DNA of 64,000 nt from Salinispirillum marinum (GTDB lineage Bacteria; Pseudomonadota; Gammaproteobacteria; Pseudomonadales; Natronospirillaceae): the NCBI RefSeq assembly GCF_042651565.1, contig NZ_JBHSDF010000004.1. One strand, given 5' to 3'. The notes under the pieces were generated by a model. The model did not search any database. It had not been told where the DNA came from and saw only the letters and a program-made list of their open reading frames with translations. Shown here piece by piece: positions 44,691 to 53,161 of the stretch; the stretch's first letter is position 1; every line of letters starts with the position of its first letter. Position numbers and translations under genes: made by a program.

Positions 44691-45230
44691 ATGACAAACT
44701 CAGCGCTCCCTAATTTTTTTGAGCCATATCGCCTAGCGGATCGAAATGCCCGCTTCAGCGGCTCTGTATCAGCCAATCTTTTGCCTCGTGTGAAAGAAGC
44801 AGTGGTGGCGCTTGAATCAGTAAATGTCGCGGTTGAGTTCAGTCGAGATCAAGATGGGTATCGCGTTGCAGCAGGTCGCGTAACCGGCGAAGTTACTTTA
44901 ACCTGTGAACGCTGTATGGGTGATATGCACTACAGCGTCGATACCGAGTTTGAATTGGCGTTGGTGGCTGAGGAGTCTCAGGTGCCGTCGTTGCCAAAGC
45001 GCTATGACCCATGGCTTGTACCGCCTGGGGAAGAAGTCGCTGTTGGTGCGCTACTGGAAGATACGCTTCTGTTAGCCATACCGGTATTTCCTAAGCATGA
45101 GCCTGAGGAATGCCAGATAAAAATGTCTTTCGGTATCGAGAACGAGGATGATCCGTCCTTGAGTTCGGTACCAGAGAAACCTAACCCGTTTAGCATCCTG
45201 GCTGACTTAAAAGCCAGTCAGAAAAAGTAG
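44691..45230 (+). CDS. yceD: DUF177 protein YceD
   Basis: YceD (DUF177, '23S rRNA accumulation protein') is needed for normal 23S rRNA and ribosome assembly in plants and bacteria. The 179-residue protein has the conserved middle TCERCMGDM with a CxxC pair and the Asp/Glu-rich FPKHEPEECQIKMSF. It lies 13 bases upstream of rpmF, its universal neighbour, and the two are co-transcribed. A GGAGGGTGGAG stretch sits somewhat far (about 20 bases) from the ATG. Confidence 0.93.
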   Translation: MTNSALPNFFEPYRLADRNARFSGSVSANLLPRVKEAVVALESVNVAVEFSRDQDGYRVAAGRVTGEVTLTCERCMGDMHYSVDTEFELALVAEESQVPSLPKRYDPWLVPPGEEVAVGALLEDTLLLAIPVFPKHEPEECQIKMSFGIENEDDPSLSSVPEKPNPFSILADLKASQKK

Positions 45231-45243
45231 GAGTAATTGTACA

Positions 45244-45426
45244 ATGGCCGTTCAACAGAACAAAAAGACCCGCGCTCGCCGTGGTGATCGTCGCTCGCAT
45301 GATGCACTGGGTGCTAATGCAGCAATTTCAGAAGACAATGTAACGGGTGAAAAGCACCTGCGTCACCACGTAACGCCTGACGGTTTCTATCGTGGTCGTA
45401 AAGTCGTTGATAAAGGCGACGAGTAA
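45244..45426 (+). CDS. rpmF: 50S ribosomal protein L32
   Basis: L32 is a small protein of the large ribosomal subunit. The 60-residue product MAVQQNKKTRARRGDRRSHDAL is the canonical proteobacterial form without the zinc cysteines of some paralogues; HVTPDGFYRGRKVV is conserved at the end. GGAGTAATT precedes the ATG. It is the second gene of yceD-rpmF and followed by a strong terminator; plsX, which normally comes next, is absent. Confidence 0.98.
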   Translation: MAVQQNKKTRARRGDRRSHDALGANAAISEDNVTGEKHLRHHVTPDGFYRGRKVVDKGDE

Positions 45427-45450
45427 GCTTAATTAATCAGCTTACAAATG

Positions 45451-45486
45451 AACGGCGGTGGCAGTGAATGTCCCGCCGTTTTTTAT
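45451..45486 (+). terminator. Rho-independent terminator after rpmF
   Basis: AACGGCGG (45451-45458) pairs with CCGCCGTT (45473-45480), followed by TTTT(A)TT. It separates yceD-rpmF from the fab genes, so the usual read-through to fabD is broken here. Confidence 0.88.
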
Positions 45487-45528
45487 TGGCTAGGGCTTTC
45501 CTAGCATAAGTCTTTTGCCGGTTTCCCC

Positions 45529-45557
45529 TTGGCATTTGCCTTAAGGGTAAACATAAT
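45529..45557 (+). promoter_or_regulatory. Sigma-70-type promoter of the fabD-fabG unit
   Basis: TTGGCA (45529-45534) and CATAAT (45552-45557), each 5 of 6 to consensus, are exactly 17 bases apart. A start near 45564 gives a leader of about 30 bases before fabD. Confidence 0.72.
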
Positions 45558-45593
45558 GACCGTCCAAACAAATTTAATACACTGGGAATCATC

Positions 45594-46529
45594 ATGAGTC
45601 GGACCGCTTTTTTCTTTCCTGGTCAAGGTTCGCAATCTGTCGGCATGTTGGCCGATATGATAGGCAAAGAAGCCTTGGTCTCTGCGACCTTTTTCGAAGC
45701 GTCGGAAGTATTGGGTTATGATTTATTGGACTTAGTGGCCAACGGCCCAGAAGATGAACTAAACCGTACGGAAAGAACCCAGCCGGCCATTTTGACGGCC
45801 AGCGTTGCCTTGTGGCGTCTCTGGCAAGAGCGTCAAGGGTCTACGCCCGACTTTTTTGCCGGACACAGTTTAGGTGAATACAGTGCTTTGGTGGCGGCGC
45901 AGGTCATTACTTTTGCGGATGCCGTGAAGCTAGTGGAGACTCGAGGACGGCTCATGCAGTCTGCGGTGCCAGTGGGCGCTGGTGCAATGGCTGCTATTAT
46001 TGGGCTGGACGATAGTGATGTGGTTGCGGCCTGCGCAGCGGCCGGACAAGAAGTGTGTGAAGCGGTCAATTTTAATGCTCCGGGTCAAGTAGTGATTGCT
46101 GGAACCGCAAAAGGGGTAGAGTTGGCCATGGCTTCGGCGAAAGAAAAGGGCGCGAAACGTGCCTTGCCACTGTCGGTAAGTGCCCCCAGTCACTGCGCCT
46201 TAATGCGTCCTGCGGCTGAACAACTGGCGGCAGAGCTCGCAATGATAGAATGGCAAACACCGACGCGTCCGGTCATACAAAATGTCGACGCGCGGGCGCA
46301 TTCTGATGTCGAAATGTTGCGGACGAATTTAGTTGAGCAATTGTACCGTCCTGTACAATGGGTGCAGTCCGTGCAATTTGCGGCAGCCGCAGGTGTAACT
46401 TGGGCTGCTGAGTGCGGCCCCGGTAAGGTATTATCTGGGCTGGTTAAACGAATTGATAAAACCGTATCGGTCAGCCCATTGGAGCAGCCTGATGGCTTCG
46501 AGCAAGCGTTGGTCGATAGCAACAGTTAA
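45594..46529 (+). CDS. fabD: Malonyl-CoA:ACP transacylase FabD
   Basis: FabD loads malonate onto ACP for fatty-acid elongation. The 311-residue protein starts TAFFFPGQGSQSVGML and has the active-site Ser92 in GHSLGEYSALVAA, the Arg in VETRGRLMQSA, and the catalytic His in SAPSHCALM. Length matches E. coli FabD (309). It is the first gene of the fab cluster in this genome, with its own promoter, and fabG follows after 18 bases. Confidence 0.97.
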   Translation: MSRTAFFFPGQGSQSVGMLADMIGKEALVSATFFEASEVLGYDLLDLVANGPEDELNRTERTQPAILTASVALWRLWQERQGSTPDFFAGHSLGEYSALVAAQVITFADAVKLVETRGRLMQSAVPVGAGAMAAIIGLDDSDVVAACAAAGQEVCEAVNFNAPGQVVIAGTAKGVELAMASAKEKGAKRALPLSVSAPSHCALMRPAAEQLAAELAMIEWQTPTRPVIQNVDARAHSDVEMLRTNLVEQLYRPVQWVQSVQFAAAAGVTWAAECGPGKVLSGLVKRIDKTVSVSPLEQPDGFEQALVDSNS

Positions 46530-46547
46530 CGGAGAAGGAAACAGATT

Positions 46548-47291
46548 ATGACAGAGCAAAACAAGGTCGCACTGGTTACTGGCGCAAGTCGAGGAATAGG
46601 TAAAGCCATTGCTCTTACGTTAGCGAGCCGTGGCTACCACGTAGCGGGTACCGCGACTTCAGAGAGCGGTGCGGGAAAAATATCGGAATACCTAACGGCA
46701 GCCGGTGTAGCGGGCAAGGGCTACACCATGAACGTGACCAGCCCGGAGAGTATTGCTGCTGCGTTGGCTGAGATCAAAGCCGATTTTGGCGAGCCTTTGA
46801 TTGTTGTCAACAATGCCGGTATCACCAAAGACAATTTGTTCCTGCGCATGAAGGATGACGAATGGAATGATGTCATTGATACCAACTTAAGCTCTGTTTT
46901 TCGTCTCGCTAAAGCCTGCATAAAACCGATGACCAAGGCTCGTTGGGGTCGAATTGTGAGCGTTAGTTCAGTCATTGGTTCAATGGGCAACGCAGGTCAG
47001 GTAAACTATGGCGCATCGAAGGCCGGTATCGAAGGATTCACTCGGTCTTTAGCGAAAGAGATAGCGTCACGAAATATTACGGTGAATGCCGTAGCGCCAG
47101 GATTTATCCAAACGGACATGACGGATGAGTTACCAGCGGAACACAAAGAAAAAATCCTGTCGCAAGTACCCTTGGGTCGCTTGGGACAAGCCGAGGAGGT
47201 CGCCAAAGTGGTGGCTTTCTTGGTCAGTGATGATGCTAGCTATGTGACAGGGGAAACCTTGCACGTTAATGGCGGCATGTACATGGGTTAA
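46548..47291 (+). CDS. fabG: 3-oxoacyl-ACP reductase FabG
   Basis: FabG reduces 3-oxoacyl-ACP to 3-hydroxyacyl-ACP with NADPH. The 247-residue short-chain dehydrogenase has the cofactor motif VTGASRGIGKAIA, the NNAG segment, the catalytic Ser in VSVSSVIGSMGN and the Tyr-Lys pair in NYGASKAGIEGF, and the end TGETLHVNGGMYMG. Length matches E. coli FabG (244). GGAGAAGG precedes the ATG. It lies 18 bases after fabD. Confidence 0.97.
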   Translation: MTEQNKVALVTGASRGIGKAIALTLASRGYHVAGTATSESGAGKISEYLTAAGVAGKGYTMNVTSPESIAAALAEIKADFGEPLIVVNNAGITKDNLFLRMKDDEWNDVIDTNLSSVFRLAKACIKPMTKARWGRIVSVSSVIGSMGNAGQVNYGASKAGIEGFTRSLAKEIASRNITVNAVAPGFIQTDMTDELPAEHKEKILSQVPLGRLGQAEEVAKVVAFLVSDDASYVTGETLHVNGGMYMG

Positions 47292-47305
47292 TAGTGAATT
47301 TTCTG

Positions 47306-47325
47306 CAAGTAATTTTTTACTTGCG
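47306..47325. repeat. Perfect 8-bp hairpin between fabG and acpP
   Basis: GCAAGTAA, a TTTT loop, and TTACTTGC form a perfect palindrome in the 109-base gap before acpP. No T-run follows, so it is not a standard terminator. It could be an mRNA processing or stabilising element; acpP messages are often very abundant. No clear separate promoter for acpP was found beyond it. Confidence 0.5.
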
Positions 47326-47400
47326 GCGAGTTCCAGCCTTTTAATACACTAGCAACCGATTTAATTTTGATTGCTTGAACATTTTTGCGGGAGCATAACG

Positions 47401-47637
47401 ATGAGTACTATTGAAGAGCGCGTAAAGAAGATCGTCTGCGAGCAGCTGGGCGCCAAAGAAGAAGATGTGACGCCACAAGCTTCTTTCGTTGATGACCTCG
47501 GCGCTGATTCACTGGACACCGTTGAATTGGTTATGGCTTTAGAAGAGGAATTCGAAACTGAAATTCCTGACGAAGAAGCTGAAAAATTGGCATCTGTGCA
47601 AGACGCCATCGATTACATCAATGCTCACCTGTCGTAA
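47401..47637 (+). CDS. acpP: Acyl carrier protein
   Basis: ACP carries growing acyl chains on a phosphopantetheine arm. The 78-residue acidic protein starts MSTIEERVKKIVCEQLG; the arm attaches to Ser37 in GADSLDTVELV. The start at 47401 (after GGGAG) fits the family; the frame extends to 47371 without conservation. The sequence differs from the E. coli protein only modestly. It lies between fabG and fabF as usual and is followed by a terminator. Confidence 0.98.
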   Translation: MSTIEERVKKIVCEQLGAKEEDVTPQASFVDDLGADSLDTVELVMALEEEFETEIPDEEAEKLASVQDAIDYINAHLS

Positions 47638-47664
47638 TTGTTGCTAATTACCGAATAGGTTTTC

Positions 47665-47705
47665 AAAAGCCGTACTGTGATCAACACATGCGGCTTTTCT
47701 TGTTT
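47665..47705 (+). terminator. Rho-independent terminator after acpP
   Basis: AAAAGCCG (47665-47672) pairs with CGGCTTTT (47691-47698) and is followed by CTTGTTT. The loop is 18 bases, so termination may be partial, allowing read-through to fabF. Confidence 0.75.
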
Positions 47706-47724
47706 CTAAAAGGGGAGTAATGCT

Positions 47725-48966
47725 ATGTCTCGCCGTCGTGTTGTCGTGACAGGACTCGGAATGTTGTCACCTTTGGGCGTTAACGTGAATGACACATGGG
47801 CCGGAATTCTGGCTGGAAAAAGTGGTATTCGGCCTATCGAACACTTTGATCCGACACCTTTTGCTACACGTTTCTGTGGCACGGTTCCCGGCTTTGATAC
47901 GGATGCATACATACATCCCAAAGAAGCAAAGAAAATGGACAAATTTATTCAGTACGGAATCGCCGCCGCGGTGCAAGCTGTGGAAGATTCAGGTATTGAA
48001 GTTACACCAGAGAATGCAGGCAGGATTGGTTGTTCAATCGGCTCTGGCATCGGTGGTTTAGAAACCATTGAGAAAAACCATGATGTGCTGAATTCAAGCG
48101 GCCCACGTCGTATTTCGCCGTTCTTTATCCCGGCTGCCATCATCAACATGATTGCGGGCAATCTCTCCATTCGTTATGGCATGAAAGGCCCCAATATTGC
48201 GATCACTACGGCCTGTACAACCGGTAGCCATTCCATCGGTTATGCTGCACGTACCATCGCCTACGGCGATGCTGATGTCATGGTGGCGGGTGGCGCAGAG
48301 TGCGCCTCTACACCCTTAGGTATTGGCGGATTTTCGGCGGCCCGTGCGCTGTCGCAACGCAATGACGATCCGCAAGGCGCCAGTCGGCCTTGGGATCGTG
48401 ATCGTGATGGCTTTGTATTGGCCGACGGAGCGGGTGTGGTTGTACTGGAAGAGTATGAACGTGCCAAAGCGCGTGGCGCAAAAATTTATGCTGAGCTGAC
48501 GGGTTTTGGCATGAGTGGTGATGCCTACCACATGACCTCTCCGCCAGAGAATGGTGCTGGGGCGGCGGCGTCTATGTTAAATGCGATTCAAGACGCAAAA
48601 TTGACGGCACAAGACATTCACTACATCAATGCCCATGGCACATCAACACCGGCCGGTGACAAAGCCGAGTGTGCAGCAGCTAAATCTTTGTATGGCGCTG
48701 ATTACAAGCAGATTCGCATGAGCTCTACGAAGTCGATGATCGGGCACCTTTTAGGCGCCGCAGGCGCTGTCGAAGCCATCTTCACCGTATTGGCTATTCG
48801 TGACCAAGTGGCTCCACCGACCATCAACCTGGAAAACCCGGACGAAGGTTGTGACGTGGACTTTATCGCTGATGGCGCACGGCCAATGAAGATTGATCAT
48901 GCTATGTCGAATTCGTTTGGTTTCGGTGGCACAAACGGCACGTTGGTATTCAGCCGATTGTCTTAA
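47725..48966 (+). CDS. fabF: Beta-ketoacyl-ACP synthase II FabF
   Basis: FabF condenses malonyl-ACP with acyl-ACP, including the elongation of unsaturated chains. The 413-residue thiolase-fold protein has the nucleophile Cys in TTACTTGSHSIG (about 164), the first His in INAHGTSTPAGD and the second in SMIGHLLGAAGAVEA, forming the Cys-His-His triad. It ends SNSFGFGGTNGTLVF. Length matches E. coli FabF (413). It starts 19 bases after the acpP terminator; pabC follows. Confidence 0.98.
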   Translation: MSRRRVVVTGLGMLSPLGVNVNDTWAGILAGKSGIRPIEHFDPTPFATRFCGTVPGFDTDAYIHPKEAKKMDKFIQYGIAAAVQAVEDSGIEVTPENAGRIGCSIGSGIGGLETIEKNHDVLNSSGPRRISPFFIPAAIINMIAGNLSIRYGMKGPNIAITTACTTGSHSIGYAARTIAYGDADVMVAGGAECASTPLGIGGFSAARALSQRNDDPQGASRPWDRDRDGFVLADGAGVVVLEEYERAKARGAKIYAELTGFGMSGDAYHMTSPPENGAGAAASMLNAIQDAKLTAQDIHYINAHGTSTPAGDKAECAAAKSLYGADYKQIRMSSTKSMIGHLLGAAGAVEAIFTVLAIRDQVAPPTINLENPDEGCDVDFIADGARPMKIDHAMSNSFGFGGTNGTLVFSRLS

Positions 48967-48994
48967 ATGCATTGCTCTGCTAGAGGATCTTGGC

Positions 48995-49813
48995 ATGGCC
49001 CATGAACTCCGATTTTTGGCTGGCAGACCCGTTAACGTCGGGTTTGTTAGTCGAGCAGAGTTGTTAGGGCAAGGCGTGTTTGAAACCATGCGCTGGCAGG
49101 GTGGCATTCCACTGTTACCCTGGCATATCCATAGGCTGAAACAGGGCGCGCAGCAATTAGGTTATGGTCCTGATCAAGTAGCAACAAGCTTTTTGGCGGA
49201 ATTGGAGCAGGTTACGGCTGATCTCGAATTGCATCGCCAGCATGTCGTACGTTATCAATTGTCCCATGTTCAGGCTGAACGGGGTTACGCTGCCAAGGCG
49301 GGCGACTTAACCAGCTTATGGCAAGTATCCGATGCTCCTCAAACGGTTGTCTCTTGTGTGAAAGGTGTAGAGTTCGATCCTGTCGCCATGACAACCGACC
49401 CATTGTCCGTCAGTAAACATGTCAACCGGCTGGACCAGGTTTTGGCTGCGCAGCGCTGTGCAGGGAAGACTTGGTTGCGTTGTGATGCTCAGGGCTATGT
49501 GCGTGAAGGGCTGAGCAGCAATCTCTTTTTCTCGCGCCATGGTATTGTGTACACCCCCAGGTTAGAGCATTGGGGCGTGGCCGGGGTACTGCGTGCTTGG
49601 CTGATAGACTATTTACGAACACAAAAAATACCGGTTGTGATCGGTGATTTTCTGCCGTCAGCAGTGTTGTCCGCCGAATCTGTTTGGCTTACTAATGCCG
49701 TGCGCGGCATACAATTGATCGAAAATATGGGTACTACGCCGTTCTCCGTGACCTCACCGCTGGTAACAAAGGTGCGTGAGGCTGTATTTGAGTTGTTTTA
49801 TGAAAACCCTTAA
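48995..49813 (+). CDS. pabC: Aminodeoxychorismate lyase PabC
   Basis: PabC splits 4-amino-4-deoxychorismate to p-aminobenzoate and pyruvate for folate. The 272-residue class IV PLP enzyme has GQGVFETMRWQGG, the PLP-binding Lys in VSKHVNRLDQV, and EGLSSNLFFSRHG. The start is placed at ATG 48995 (MAHELRFLAG), which has AGAGGA eight to nine bases upstream; the open frame back to 48893 is inside fabF. It ends in a 14-base overlap with mltG. Confidence 0.92.
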   Translation: MAHELRFLAGRPVNVGFVSRAELLGQGVFETMRWQGGIPLLPWHIHRLKQGAQQLGYGPDQVATSFLAELEQVTADLELHRQHVVRYQLSHVQAERGYAAKAGDLTSLWQVSDAPQTVVSCVKGVEFDPVAMTTDPLSVSKHVNRLDQVLAAQRCAGKTWLRCDAQGYVREGLSSNLFFSRHGIVYTPRLEHWGVAGVLRAWLIDYLRTQKIPVVIGDFLPSAVLSAESVWLTNAVRGIQLIENMGTTPFSVTSPLVTKVREAVFELFYENP

Positions 49814-50852
49814 ACGTTGGCTCTTCATCTGTACGACCCTTGGCATATTGTTGTTCGCCGGTGCCTCGGGTTGGTTATATTCGTTATACAAGACACCCAC
49901 CATGAATCTTGAACCCGTCGTGTTCGATGTTCCTCGCGGTTCTGGCGTTCGCTCCGTAGCCGGGCGGTTAGCCGAGCAAGGCATTTATCCGCATGCCGAT
50001 TTTCTATACGGTTACGCTCGTTTAACCGAACAAACGGCCTTGCGCGCTGGTGAGTATGAAATTCCACCGCAGGCCACTGTGCCAGAGGTGTTGAGCCTTC
50101 TGCAAAGTGGTCGCACTCTGCAATATCAAATCACGTTTATTGAGGGGTGGCGCTTTCGTGATTGGCGTGTTGCTTTAACTGAACATGAGTTAATTGAACA
50201 AACTATTACGGAACTGTCCGATGAAGCCGTAGCTCAGGACCTGGCTTTGGATGCCGAAATACCGGAGGGGATGCTTTATCCGGACACCTACTTTTTCAGT
50301 AGAGGGGCGACGGACTTATCCATATTGGAACAAGCGCGTGACAAAATGGCGCGGGTGTTGGCTGAAGAATGGGAAAACAGGTCCGCCGAAGCCGTTGTGA
50401 AAACGCCTTATGAAGCCTTGATCTTGGCGTCCATTGTGGAGAAGGAAACGGGTGCGCCATGGGAGAGAGGAGAAATTTCGGGTGTGTTTACCCGCCGCCT
50501 GCAACGAAATATGCGCCTGGAAACTGACCCTACCGTCATTTACGGGCTGGGCGAAGATTTTCGCGGCAACATCACGCGCCGTCATCTTAACACTACGACA
50601 CCGTACAACACCTATCGAGTCGGTGGCTTCCCTCCCACGCCTATTGCAATGCCCGGCACGGATGCTATTCGAGCGGCGCTGAACCCGGAGCCTGGAACCT
50701 CATTGTTCTTTGTGGCGCGGGGTGATGGGACGCATGAATTTAATGACACCTATGCCGATCACCAAGCGGCGGTTCGGCGCTTTCAACTGCGGCGCGCAGA
50801 AGATTATCGTTCATCACCGCCGCCGCAACCACCACCAGAGGCCGAACAATGA
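49800..50852 (+). CDS. mltG: Endolytic murein transglycosylase MltG
   Basis: MltG cuts nascent glycan strands at the inner membrane and helps end peptidoglycan chains. The 350-residue protein has one N-terminal helix (about 7-28, LFICTTLGILLFAGASGWLY), a LysM-like region and the YceG catalytic core with ASIVEKETGAPWERG, whose Glu is catalytic, and LETDPTVIYGLG. It starts at 49800, overlapping pabC by 14 bases; the frame extends to 49776. tmk overlaps its end by four bases. Confidence 0.95.
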   Translation: MKTLKRWLFICTTLGILLFAGASGWLYSLYKTPTMNLEPVVFDVPRGSGVRSVAGRLAEQGIYPHADFLYGYARLTEQTALRAGEYEIPPQATVPEVLSLLQSGRTLQYQITFIEGWRFRDWRVALTEHELIEQTITELSDEAVAQDLALDAEIPEGMLYPDTYFFSRGATDLSILEQARDKMARVLAEEWENRSAEAVVKTPYEALILASIVEKETGAPWERGEISGVFTRRLQRNMRLETDPTVIYGLGEDFRGNITRRHLNTTTPYNTYRVGGFPPTPIAMPGTDAIRAALNPEPGTSLFFVARGDGTHEFNDTYADHQAAVRRFQLRRAEDYRSSPPPQPPPEAEQ

Positions 50853-51472
50853 CCGCACAAGGAAAGTTTATTTCCATTGAAGGATTGGAAGGTGTTGGCA
50901 AGTCGACCAACGTGCATTTTGTGAGTGACTATTTGTTCCGCAACAGCGTCGAACACATAGTGACCCGCGAACCGGGCGGAACCCCTTTGGCGGAGGACAT
51001 TCGCCGCTTGCTATTGGAACCGCGCGAAGAGGCTGTAGATGCGTGGTGTGAACTTTTGTTGGTGTTTGGTGCGCGAGCGCAGCATTTAAATACGAAGATA
51101 CGTCCGGCACTGGAAGAAGGTTTTTGGGTCGTCAGCGATCGGTTTACGGACGCCACCTTTGCCTATCAAGGCGCAGGGCGGGGGTTGCCGATGGGAGACA
51201 TAGAGCACCTGGAACAGCTAGTGCAGCGAGGTCTAAAGCCCGATTTGACTATCCTGCTGGATGCGCCCGCTGATGTTGGGTTACAGCGGGCTTCGGCTCG
51301 GGGAGCTTTAGATCGTTTTGAAAATGAACGATTGCCGTTTTTCGAGCGGGCTCGTGACGTTTATTTGGCTCGTGCGAAAGCCGATCCGCAACGCTATTTG
51401 GTGGTCGATGCGACCTTGCCCTTGCCGATGGTACAGCAGCACATTGCAGACGGATTGAGTAAGTTGATCTGA
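50849..51472 (+). CDS. tmk: Thymidylate kinase
   Basis: Tmk phosphorylates dTMP to dTDP. The 207-residue protein has the P-loop EGLEGVGKSTN, the DR(Y/H) segment VVSDRFTDATFAYQG and a lid region with TREPGGTPLAEDI. Length matches E. coli Tmk (213). Overlaps with mltG (ATGA) and holB (one base) show tight coupling. The context is the standard mltG-tmk-holB-pilZ cassette. Confidence 0.97.
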   Translation: MTAQGKFISIEGLEGVGKSTNVHFVSDYLFRNSVEHIVTREPGGTPLAEDIRRLLLEPREEAVDAWCELLLVFGARAQHLNTKIRPALEEGFWVVSDRFTDATFAYQGAGRGLPMGDIEHLEQLVQRGLKPDLTILLDAPADVGLQRASARGALDRFENERLPFFERARDVYLARAKADPQRYLVVDATLPLPMVQQHIADGLSKLI

Positions 51473-52452
51473 TGGATACTTTCCCTTGGCTTCAGCCCCT
51501 ACAGGAACGTATTACACAGTTGGCTACCCAGCGTCGACTGCCACACGCCATGATGATCAGTGGCGGGGCAGGCATGGGTATTACATCGTGGTTAACATGG
51601 TTTGAATCCTATGTTTTATGCCAGCACGGGTCGTTAAGACCTTGTGGTCAGTGCCATGCGTGCCAGCTGCATGCAGCAGGTACACACCCTGATGGTCTGC
51701 GTCTGCAGCCGGACGGTAAGGCACAACTCATCAAAGTTGATGCAGTAAGGCAAGTGGTAAACTTTGCCCACAATACCGCGCAAGCGGGAGGCCAGAAGGT
51801 CATTGTGATTGAATCCGCCGAGCGCATGAATACGGCCGCCGCGAATGCATTATTAAAGATTCTTGAAGAACCGCCCGCTGGAACCTTTTTGTTATTGCAA
51901 ACAGACGATATGAATGCACTGTTGCCGACCATCCGCAGCCGCGTACAACGGCTCTCCTTCGCCCCGCCAACCAAAGAGCAGTCCATTACCTGGTTGGTAA
52001 ACAAAGGTGTGAACGAGGACACAGCAAAATTATTGTTGGCCTTGCATTATGGCCAGCCTTGTACCGGTTTGGCGGCACATGAACAAGGTATTTTGGTGCA
52101 GCGAGAGCCTTGGATTCGTGCGCTGGCTCAACAAATTCGTCAACCTATGCTCAATACGCGATCCTTGGAGTCATTTCTTACGACTGAGCCTGAGGTTTTG
52201 TTGCGCTGCTGGACGTCCTGGGTAACCGACATCATCAGAGTGGTTCAAACGGGCTCCACGGAGGGCGTTGTTAATCTCGATATGATTGATCAGTTGCCAC
52301 GCATAGCCGAACAATATCCACAGGTACAGCCATGGTTTCGATTGTACGATGCGCTTCAAGATGTGACGCAGTCAGCACGTTTGAACAACAACTTAAACTG
52401 GCAATTGCTGTTGGAATCGTTCTGGCTTAGGATTCCCAGCATCCTAAAATAA
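51472..52452 (+). CDS. holB: DNA polymerase III subunit delta'
   Basis: HolB is part of the clamp loader of DNA polymerase III. The 326-residue AAA-like protein has a zinc module (CQHGSLRPCGQCHACQLHAAGTHPD), a degenerate P-loop (SGGAGMGIT, lacking the Lys), and the EEPPAGTFLLLQT segment with sensor residues, as usual for delta'. Length matches E. coli HolB (334). It overlaps tmk by a single base and is followed by pilZ after 18 bases. Confidence 0.94.
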   Translation: MDTFPWLQPLQERITQLATQRRLPHAMMISGGAGMGITSWLTWFESYVLCQHGSLRPCGQCHACQLHAAGTHPDGLRLQPDGKAQLIKVDAVRQVVNFAHNTAQAGGQKVIVIESAERMNTAAANALLKILEEPPAGTFLLLQTDDMNALLPTIRSRVQRLSFAPPTKEQSITWLVNKGVNEDTAKLLLALHYGQPCTGLAAHEQGILVQREPWIRALAQQIRQPMLNTRSLESFLTTEPEVLLRCWTSWVTDIIRVVQTGSTEGVVNLDMIDQLPRIAEQYPQVQPWFRLYDALQDVTQSARLNNNLNWQLLLESFWLRIPSILK

Positions 52453-52470
52453 ACTCTGAGTGGTTACACC

Positions 52471-52809
52471 ATGTTACCTGGAAGCGGTATTTTACAAGTC
52501 ACCATGAAGGACAAGTCGGTCTTGTATGCAGCCTACATGCCTTGGGTGACGGGTGGTGGTTTATTTATTGCGACCAGTAAACCGTTTCGCTTGCACGATG
52601 ATGTGTTTATTCTACTGAATTTGATGGATGAAGTAGAAAAAATACCCATCACAGGCCGTGTGGTCTGGATAACCCCAAAGGGTGCGCAGGGCAATCGGGC
52701 GACCGGGATTGGGGTGCAATTTGATGCCAAAAGTGAGTTGGCAAAAGATAAAATAGAAACTTATTTGGCGGGCACCGTCACCGCCGACCGTCCCACGCAT
52801 ACCATGTAA
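52471..52809 (+). CDS. pilZ: Type IV pilus assembly protein PilZ
   Basis: PilZ is a small cytosolic protein needed for type IV pilus assembly, acting with PilB and FimX-like proteins. The 112-residue product has the PilZ fold (GGGLFIATSKPFRLHDDVFILLNL, ITGRVVWITPKG, GIGVQF) but lacks the RxxxR and D/NxSxxG loops, so it should not bind c-di-GMP, as known for P. aeruginosa PilZ. It closes the fabD-pilZ gene run; nothing similar follows for 350 bases. Confidence 0.93.
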   Translation: MLPGSGILQVTMKDKSVLYAAYMPWVTGGGLFIATSKPFRLHDDVFILLNLMDEVEKIPITGRVVWITPKGAQGNRATGIGVQFDAKSELAKDKIETYLAGTVTADRPTHTM

Positions 52810-53161
52810 GTTCTATCTCTGTCTTGCGAGATATTCTGAACTATCCTTGGTTTCTTATACACGGCCTTCGTGCTACAGACTTTCAGTGTACTGATCTGCG
52901 ATGAGGATTAACGCATTCTCTTTGGCGCGGCAGGATTTCAACTGGCCAACAAAGCCCCGAGCATGAGCCATATATTCCCGAGGCTAATTCAACATTATAT
53001 TAAAACCTAATTTAGTAGTTCAGATAACCATAAGTCTATAGATAATGAATAAGAATATTATTGTTTAGTGATATGTTGATTTTGATATGACTATTTTAAA
53101 AAAAGTTATCACAATGTTAGAATAAAGTCGTTCAATACATTTTGCATCAAGGAAGTTAGGT
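52810..53161. other. AT-rich intergenic stretch
   Basis: These 352 bases hold no gene. The second half (about 52985-53140) is strongly AT-rich compared with the flanks, with runs such as AATAAGAATATTATTG and TTTTAAAAAAAG. No convincing promoter pair with correct spacing, terminator or palindrome was found, although the promoter of the lipoprotein gene must lie here. Confidence 0.5.
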
